Positions 5,840 through 10,761 of a stretch of DNA of 10,761 nt are shown here, piece by piece. The notes under the pieces were generated by a model, which was given only the letters and a program-made list of their open reading frames with translations, was not told the DNA's origin and did not search any database. The position numbers and the translations under genes were made by a program. This stretch comes from Flavobacteriales bacterium (GTDB lineage Bacteria; Bacteroidota; Bacteroidia; NS11-12g; UBA955): assembly GCA_947472115.1 (NCBI GenBank), contig CANIZU010000049.1, positions 1 through 10,761 on the forward strand, given 5' to 3'. The stretch's first letter is position 1; each line of letters begins with the position of its first letter.

Positions 5840-6517
5840 TTAAAATCTTCGGAAGTTCTTTCCGCGGTTTTTGTTGTTTTTATTTTTGTTGATATTGTTA
5901 TTGTTATTGCGACCAAAATTGTTCGTTTTCTGGGGCATAGGACGACGAACATTCACCGTGGTATCGGCGCTTACTACCAATTCCGACCCATCGATCTTTA
6001 ACTGGCCTTTGGATAGGGTTGAAAGATGTTCCGCAATGACTTCATTGCTAAGGTTTTCGTTGTTCCAAGCCTTACAGGAATTGTACATGAACGATGCAAT
6101 CATATTTACTAAATCTTGCTTCAATTCACCGTCTTCCATTTCCGCCGCTTTATCGATCATCATCTGAAGATTTCTACCGTAAAATCTAAAGCGGATGCCA
6201 CTCACATTGTAACCCAAATGCTCAGGTCGCTTGAATTCCTGTTTTACTTGCACAATTTCGTAAGGACAATCTACATCTAGTTCGTAGTCGGCCATCTGAA
6301 AAATATGACCCCACAAAATTTCTTTGTAGTTGACTTGAAGTTTGATATCTGGGTTTAGCGTGGCCATGATGCCGGCCAAATTATGAACCCAAGAAGTGCG
6401 TTCTTCCTTACTAGGTAAGGATTTTATGTGTTCGATATACTCTTGCACATGACGGCCATATTCGGAAATTCCCAATAAGGGCCTTTGGGTATTGTAATCG
6501 TCTTGAAGGATTGTCAT
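5840..6517 (-). CDS. DUF4290 family protein, upstream partner of murA
   Basis: The 225-residue protein resembles the Bacteroidota-specific DUF4290 family: it opens with DYNTQRPLLGISEYGRHVQEY, close to the family's YNT...L...EYGR...Q signature. No function is established, and no signal peptide or membrane span is seen, so it should be cytoplasmic. Residues 1-170 look helical and ordered. Residues 181-225 are a low-complexity tail rich in Asn, Lys and Arg, ending KNRGKNFRRF, and would be disordered and basic. The start is the ATG at 6517 rather than a TTG 30 bp upstream, because it matches the family N-terminus and follows a -7-like element. murA lies 9 bp downstream; this pairing is a common Bacteroidota arrangement as I recall it. 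A link to cell-wall synthesis is inference from context only. Confidence 0.82.
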   Translation of the reverse strand: MTILQDDYNTQRPLLGISEYGRHVQEYIEHIKSLPSKEERTSWVHNLAGIMATLNPDIKLQVNYKEILWGHIFQMADYELDVDCPYEIVQVKQEFKRPEHLGYNVSGIRFRFYGRNLQMMIDKAAEMEDGELKQDLVNMIASFMYNSCKAWNNENLSNEVIAEHLSTLSKGQLKIDGSELVVSADTTVNVRRPMPQKTNNFGRNNNNNINKNKNNKNRGKNFRRF

Positions 6518-6524
6518 GTAGATG

Positions 6525-6532
6525 CAAAATAA
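6525..6532 (-). promoter_or_regulatory. Probable -7 promoter element (TTATTTTG) for the DUF4290-murA unit
   Basis: On the minus strand TTATTTTG differs from TAnnTTTG at one position and ends 7 nt before the DUF4290 ATG. TTTG sequences lie 12 and 23 nt further upstream. The 83-bp divergent gap (6518-6600) must also hold the promoter of the TetR gene, for which I see no convincing element, nor a clear operator palindrome. Confidence 0.35.
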
Positions 6533-6600
6533 CACAGAACCAATCAAATAAAAATCAAAACTTTCAAGCAGTTATCTTGTTTGTAATACACGTAAGACAC

Positions 6601-7230
6601 ATGAAAAATCAAATCGTTTCCGAGTACGTAAAATATTGCCTTAAAATGGGGCATGCGCCGGCCAATGTATTTCAGCTTTGCGAGCATTTAGGCATAGCAG
6701 AAACAGAGTTTTATCATCATTTTGGGAGTTTGGAAAAGGTGGAAGAGTCTGTTCTTTTGATTCGTTGGCAAGAAGTTGCAGAGAAGTTTGCGCAAGATGA
6801 TCAGTTCGCGACTTTTGGCATCACTGAAAAGATGCTCACTTTGCATTTTGCTTTTATCGAGAGTTTACGCGACATCAGAAGCTATTTACTTTGGAAATTA
6901 AAAGATTGGAAGAATCCAATGGACCAGATAAAAGGACTTATGTCGTTAAGACAAGCCTTCCAAGATACTGTATCGCCCATGCTAAGTGCGGCGAGTAGCC
7001 TCGGTGAAATCCCCGATCGCAAAGTAATATCGAAATTGAATGTTGAGGCTTTGGGGATGAATTTGGCATTTGTTATTCACTTTTGGCTGAAAGATGATTC
7101 TGCCGATTTTGAGCGGACCGATGCTTGTATCGAAAAATCTGTTCAATTGACGATGGATTTTGTAGGCAGGAATGCAGTTGATAAATTATTTGATTTTGGC
7201 AAATTCTTGTTTCAAGGATTTCAACGATGA
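6601..7230 (+). CDS. TetR-like transcriptional regulator
   Basis: The 209-residue, all-helical protein has a TetR-type N-terminal DNA-binding domain. Residues 22-43 contain the helix-turn-helix in the form NVFQLCEHLGIAETEFYHHF, equivalent to the family's IA...GVS..T.Y.HF, followed by the SLEKVEESVL helix. The C-terminal part, residues about 60-209, would be the dimerisation and ligand-sensing domain; it is rich in Phe, Leu and Trp, which suggests a hydrophobic ligand (inference). I chose ATG 6601 because the extension to a TTG at 6511 reads through the promoter region. The stop overlaps the next gene's start in an ATGA, so it is translationally coupled to the UbiB-like kinase and may regulate it, itself, or the divergent DUF4290-murA unit. 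TetR proteins also occur as non-repressor accessory factors, so the regulatory role is not proven. Confidence 0.8.
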   Translation: MKNQIVSEYVKYCLKMGHAPANVFQLCEHLGIAETEFYHHFGSLEKVEESVLLIRWQEVAEKFAQDDQFATFGITEKMLTLHFAFIESLRDIRSYLLWKLKDWKNPMDQIKGLMSLRQAFQDTVSPMLSAASSLGEIPDRKVISKLNVEALGMNLAFVIHFWLKDDSADFERTDACIEKSVQLTMDFVGRNAVDKLFDFGKFLFQGFQR

Positions 7231-8567
7231 TAGAAACCCAAGACAATATCCCCACCTCCAAAATGGGGCGGGCAATGAAATTGGTAGGAGCAGGAGCGAA
7301 AGTTGGTGGAAACTATCTCAAGTATTACGCGAAAAAGACCATTAATTCGGAGACTACGAAGGAAGAATTGCATAACGACAATGCGACGGATATTTATCAA
7401 TCGCTGAGTAAGTTGAAAGGCAGTGCGCTCAAAGTGGCACAGATGCTTAGCATGGATAAAAATCTACTGCCACGGGCCTACACCGATAAATTTGCGATGT
7501 CGCAGTATTCTGCGCCGCCAATGTCGGGCCCACTGGTCATTCGAGCTTTTCAAAAATCAGTAGGCAAATCACCTTTCGATGTATTTGACCAATTCGAAAC
7601 CCAGTGCACCGCAGCGGCTAGTATCGGACAAGTTCATAAAGCAAAAAAGGATGGGAAAACTTTGGCTGTAAAGGTTCAGTATCCGGGAATTGCCGGCAGC
7701 ATTCAAAGTGATTTGAGGATGGTGAAACCCGTGGCCAACGCGATGTTTGGTTTGCCAGAAAAGGAGATGCAGAAGTATTTTCAAGAAGTGGAAGAGAAAC
7801 TCATTGAGGAGACCAATTATACCCTTGAATTACAGCGATCTCAAGAAATTTCGACCTCGTGTACCAATATTCCCGATGTGTTTTTTCCAGTTTACTATCC
7901 GGAATATAGCAGTTCAAAAGTATTGGTGATGGATTGGTTGGAAGGCGATCACCTCAAAGAGTTTTTGGATAAAAAGCCATCGCAAGAGGTTAAGAATCGT
8001 GTGGCGCAAGCGCTTTGGGATTTCTACAATCATCAGCTACATACAGCCCTAGCCATTCACGCGGATCCGCATCCCGGAAACTTCCTGTTGCAGGAAGATG
8101 GTAGAGTAGGTGTGATTGATTTTGGTTGCGTGAAAGTGGTTCCGGAAGATTTTTACTATCATTATTTCCCATTATTGGTTCCTGAGATTAGAAACAATCA
8201 GGCAGTGGTGGATCAATTGTTAAGTCATATTGAAATCATCTTTCCCCAAGATTCTCCTGCGGTAAAGGTTGAGTTGCAAACGGCATTTTTAGAAATGACA
8301 GCGCTGTTGAGTCGGCCATTTGAATCTCAGAAATTTCAATTCACAAATGGCTTTATCGATGAAATCTATGCCAAGGGTGAAGAGATTTATCAAATTCCGG
8401 AGGTGAAACGACCAACCCAGCCTCGAGGCAGCAAACACGCTTTGTATGTCAATCGGACTTACTTCGGAATATACAGTATGATGGCAGATTTGCAGGCTGA
8501 GATTTCAACCCATGCCGATTTATGGTCGGATAAATTGAAGTCGCACTGGGGCTTAGAAAAGCCGTAA
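7227..8567 (+). CDS. ABC1/UbiB/AarF-family atypical protein-kinase-like protein
   Basis: The 446-residue protein has the conserved ABC1 kinase-like core. In order: an N-terminal extension with KVAQ at 69-72 in place of KxGQ, the Ala-rich nucleotide loop AAASIGQVH at 129-137, the VAIK-type Lys149 (LAVKVQYPG), Glu194-Glu195 in EETNY, the catalytic-loop equivalent HADPHPGN at 278-285 with Asp280, and DFG at 298-300. These residues suggest an intact ATP-binding site. Relatives (E. coli UbiB, yeast Coq8, human ADCK3/COQ8A) support quinone biosynthesis or lipid handling through ATPase activity. Unlike E. coli UbiB, no C-terminal transmembrane pair is seen, so this form is probably soluble or peripheral. 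It overlaps the TetR gene by four bases. A substrate cannot be named; Bacteroidota generally use menaquinone, so a ubiquinone role is unlikely. Confidence 0.9.
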   Translation: MIETQDNIPTSKMGRAMKLVGAGAKVGGNYLKYYAKKTINSETTKEELHNDNATDIYQSLSKLKGSALKVAQMLSMDKNLLPRAYTDKFAMSQYSAPPMSGPLVIRAFQKSVGKSPFDVFDQFETQCTAAASIGQVHKAKKDGKTLAVKVQYPGIAGSIQSDLRMVKPVANAMFGLPEKEMQKYFQEVEEKLIEETNYTLELQRSQEISTSCTNIPDVFFPVYYPEYSSSKVLVMDWLEGDHLKEFLDKKPSQEVKNRVAQALWDFYNHQLHTALAIHADPHPGNFLLQEDGRVGVIDFGCVKVVPEDFYYHYFPLLVPEIRNNQAVVDQLLSHIEIIFPQDSPAVKVELQTAFLEMTALLSRPFESQKFQFTNGFIDEIYAKGEEIYQIPEVKRPTQPRGSKHALYVNRTYFGIYSMMADLQAEISTHADLWSDKLKSHWGLEKP

Positions 8568-8618
8568 AGGATTTTTATGGCAATTTACCGCAGTGATCAA
8601 TGCAATTCGTAAAAGAGA

Positions 8619-10760
8619 TTACAGCGCGATATTTACACTGCACAAGATGCTCCGTCCATCAGATGGGAGTAGTCCAGGTCCTGGATATCCACCGGAACGA
8701 CGGGTGAAATAGCTGCGATTCATCAAGTTGTTGATGCTAAACTTGATCTGAACTTTTTGGTTCACAGAGAGGGTCGTGTTCCAATCAAAGATGTGATAAT
8801 CAGGAATGTAGCCGTTCACGCCAGTTGATAATGGTATTAATGTATTGTTTGCATCGGAATAACAACCGGAAACATAGCTCCACTGAATTTGATTTAGGAC
8901 GTGGCGCGCGGGATTAGTTTTTGATTTGAGTTGGAATCCCATCCCCGCGCGCAAAATGTGCCGAGGTGCATTTTCAACCCAATTTCCTTTTAAATTCAAG
9001 GTCTCATATTTGCCCGAAGTGTTTTTTACCGTGATGTTGTAATCCCCGTATTTGGCATTGGTTAGCGCATAGGAAACATAAATCGGTAAGCCCCAATTTC
9101 CACTTGGTTTGAGTTTTTTAATCCAGTCAATATCCAAGATCCCTTCAACACCAGTACTTACACTATTACCAACGTTTGTTTTTACCGTAACAGCATTTCC
9201 TAGGTCGTTGATTTTGGTAATTCTGCCAATTCGGTTATTGTACTGAAGGACGAATAAGCTCCCATCAAAATACAGCCAATTCCCTCGTCTACCTCTAATA
9301 CCAAGGTCGTTGTTGCTGCCCGTAGCATCTTTTAAATTTGGGTCGATTTGCTCCGTACTAGGCATCGCTTGCAAGTCGGTGAATAGAGCTGGCCTATAGT
9401 TTTGGGTTAAGTTCCCATAAATTTCAATTCCATTTTTTAGGTGGTATTCGGCCGACATACCACCGAGGAGGAATTTCCTGTTAAATGGACTCGCTTGCAC
9501 AGGGATTGCCTCGCCGCCACTCGTAAATCCAAGTCGGCCCGCAACTGTTGATTGAATCGACTCCAATCTTACACCAGGAATGATAATGAATCGAGAATTT
9601 ACCCGGACGATTTGTTCGGCAAACCAAGCAACGTTAAATGTATTGAATGCCAATTCAACGGGGAAGGGTTTCGCGGTTGAATAATTGGCATCCACACCCG
9701 TACTGCCAATTCCTTTTTGAAAACGCAGGGTTTGACCACGGAAAACGCGTATTCCGGTACTTAAAGTTTGACGCACACCCAAAATGCGGTAATGTTTCAA
9801 ATAGGATAATTCAGTCCCTGCATTTTTATATTTATCGGTAGACAAATCGCGCTCTGAATATTGTCTGGTGAGCTTATTTATTGTGTCGGGAATCAAAATG
9901 CCAGCGATGTTTCCGACGCTATGTCTAACGGCCGACATACCAAAAATCAGCAATTGAATTCTGCTTGTTTGGGATAGTTCGTGATTCAATTTGATATTCA
10001 ACGTATTCCAGGGCGTGGAAAACCAGTTTCTACTGCGATGGCTTAGTGTTGCACCTACACCATTGTAAAGTTGGTTGTCGGTAATTCCGCCGGGTTGTTG
10101 ACTTTCCATTTTGTATTGCATGTAATCGGCGGTCACGGTAGTTTTCTTCCCCAACTGATACGTAGCTGATCCAAACATCGTTTGGGTTTGATATTTACTA
10201 TTGCTTCTATAACCATCGGCGCTCCTGCGATCAAAAAAAGTATAGTAATAGCCCTTTTTGCCTTTTCCACCGAGCCCAATAAATGCGTTGTAAAGTCCAA
10301 AACTTCCCACCGTTTGATTGCATTCTAATTGCAGCGGTTTGCGAAAATTGCTGCCATCTTTCATGATATAATTGATCATGCCGCCAAATTGAGGTCCGTA
10401 TTGCAAAGCACCAGCCCCGCGGATGATTTGGATTCGTTGTACCGCCTGCATTTGCGGGTTGTAATAGGCTTCAGGGTAACCAAAGGGGTCGGCTGAAATA
10501 TCCGCTCCATTCTGTCGGATATTGAATTCCCAACTTCTGTTCGGGCTCAAACCTCGGTTTGCGATGCCAATTTGAATGCCTGAACCATCGCTTTCCCAAA
10601 TCTGAATTCCGGGGACCTTTGCCAAGATCTGTCGCATAGAATTATTGACAACCACATTGTTTACTTGGTCCAAAACCACCAAACTATTTTTCTTGCCCGC
10701 ATTGATTTTGGTTCCGACAATCTCCGGTAACATCATCACATCGCGTTGCTGACCCTTACC
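8619..10760 (-). CDS. TonB-dependent outer-membrane receptor, FecA-like (N-terminus cut by window edge)
   Basis: The frame is open to the right edge; 713 residues are visible, and the signal peptide (and any carboxypeptidase-like extension) lies outside. The protein is an outer-membrane active transporter powered by TonB/ExbBD. Near residues 11-24, LPEIVGTKINAGKK may include the TonB box. The plug follows: the RQILAKVPGI segment at 43-51, IANRGLSPNRSWEFNIRQNG at 66-85, and VQRIQIIRGAGALQYGPQ at 107-124, ending with GGMINYI at 126-132. The rest is a 22-strand-type barrel with many aromatic girdles. The plug resembles ferric-dicitrate receptors (FecA, COG4772), so an iron-chelate substrate is likely but unproven. 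No FecI/FecR pair is seen in this window. It ends in Leu rather than the common terminal Phe, and is convergent with the UbiB-like gene, 51 bp away. Confidence 0.93.
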   Translation of the reverse strand, partial: GKGQQRDVMMLPEIVGTKINAGKKNSLVVLDQVNNVVVNNSMRQILAKVPGIQIWESDGSGIQIGIANRGLSPNRSWEFNIRQNGADISADPFGYPEAYYNPQMQAVQRIQIIRGAGALQYGPQFGGMINYIMKDGSNFRKPLQLECNQTVGSFGLYNAFIGLGGKGKKGYYYTFFDRRSADGYRSNSKYQTQTMFGSATYQLGKKTTVTADYMQYKMESQQPGGITDNQLYNGVGATLSHRSRNWFSTPWNTLNIKLNHELSQTSRIQLLIFGMSAVRHSVGNIAGILIPDTINKLTRQYSERDLSTDKYKNAGTELSYLKHYRILGVRQTLSTGIRVFRGQTLRFQKGIGSTGVDANYSTAKPFPVELAFNTFNVAWFAEQIVRVNSRFIIIPGVRLESIQSTVAGRLGFTSGGEAIPVQASPFNRKFLLGGMSAEYHLKNGIEIYGNLTQNYRPALFTDLQAMPSTEQIDPNLKDATGSNNDLGIRGRRGNWLYFDGSLFVLQYNNRIGRITKINDLGNAVTVKTNVGNSVSTGVEGILDIDWIKKLKPSGNWGLPIYVSYALTNAKYGDYNITVKNTSGKYETLNLKGNWVENAPRHILRAGMGFQLKSKTNPARHVLNQIQWSYVSGCYSDANNTLIPLSTGVNGYIPDYHIFDWNTTLSVNQKVQIKFSINNLMNRSYFTRRSGGYPGPGLLPSDGRSILCSVNIAL

Positions 10761-10761
10761 A

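Noticed and set aside
5644..5952. Minus-strand frame overlapping the murA/DUF4290 junction
   Set aside because: It is an out-of-frame shadow; the basic, low-complexity content reflects the Asn/Lys-rich tail DNA read in another frame.
6511..6600. TTG start at 6511 for the TetR-like gene
   Set aside because: It would overlap the divergent DUF4290 start and its promoter; the added residues are not TetR-like.
1..10761. A new defence, mobile or biosynthetic system
   Set aside because: All ten genes look like core or envelope functions with ordinary spacing; no integrase, toxin pair, repeat array or effector architecture is visible.

Overview
The window comes from a chromosome of a Bacteroidota bacterium, probably an ordinary core region. 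Four things point there: a secreted protein with a C-terminal type IX secretion (T9SS) sorting domain, a DUF5723-type outer-membrane protein, a DUF4290 gene directly upstream of murA, and upstream sequences matching the Bacteroidota -7 element TAnnTTTG. I cannot assign order or genus from sequence alone. No tRNA, rRNA, CRISPR array, insertion sequence or prophage gene is visible.

Layout. At the left edge, plus strand, is the last 42 codons of rho (transcription termination factor), then a small protein with a strongly acidic tail, closed by an intrinsic terminator. A short-chain dehydrogenase/reductase follows. Next is a T9SS-exported protein of unknown function with every arginine encoded by CGT, ending in a strong terminator. 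Then comes a predicted outer-membrane beta-barrel protein of the DUF5723 kind. Facing these on the minus strand is a two-gene unit: a DUF4290 gene and murA, the first committed enzyme of peptidoglycan synthesis. Divergent from that unit is a plus-strand pair joined by an ATGA overlap: a TetR-like regulator and an ABC1/UbiB/AarF-family atypical kinase. The right end is a minus-strand FecA-like TonB-dependent receptor whose N-terminus lies beyond the window.

How they fit together. Most genes look like independent housekeeping or envelope functions: termination, peptidoglycan synthesis, outer-membrane transport, secretion. The two clear functional couplings are DUF4290-murA (9 bp apart) and TetR-UbiB (overlapping). 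Four genes have a TAnnTTTG-like element ending only 5-7 nt before the chosen start codon, which suggests near-leaderless mRNAs.

I found no convincing new multi-gene system. The points most worth a second look are the Cys-to-Asp active site of MurA, the near-leaderless promoter geometry, the CGT-only secreted protein, and the UbiB-like kinase with a KxAQ variant of the KxGQ motif and no membrane anchor.
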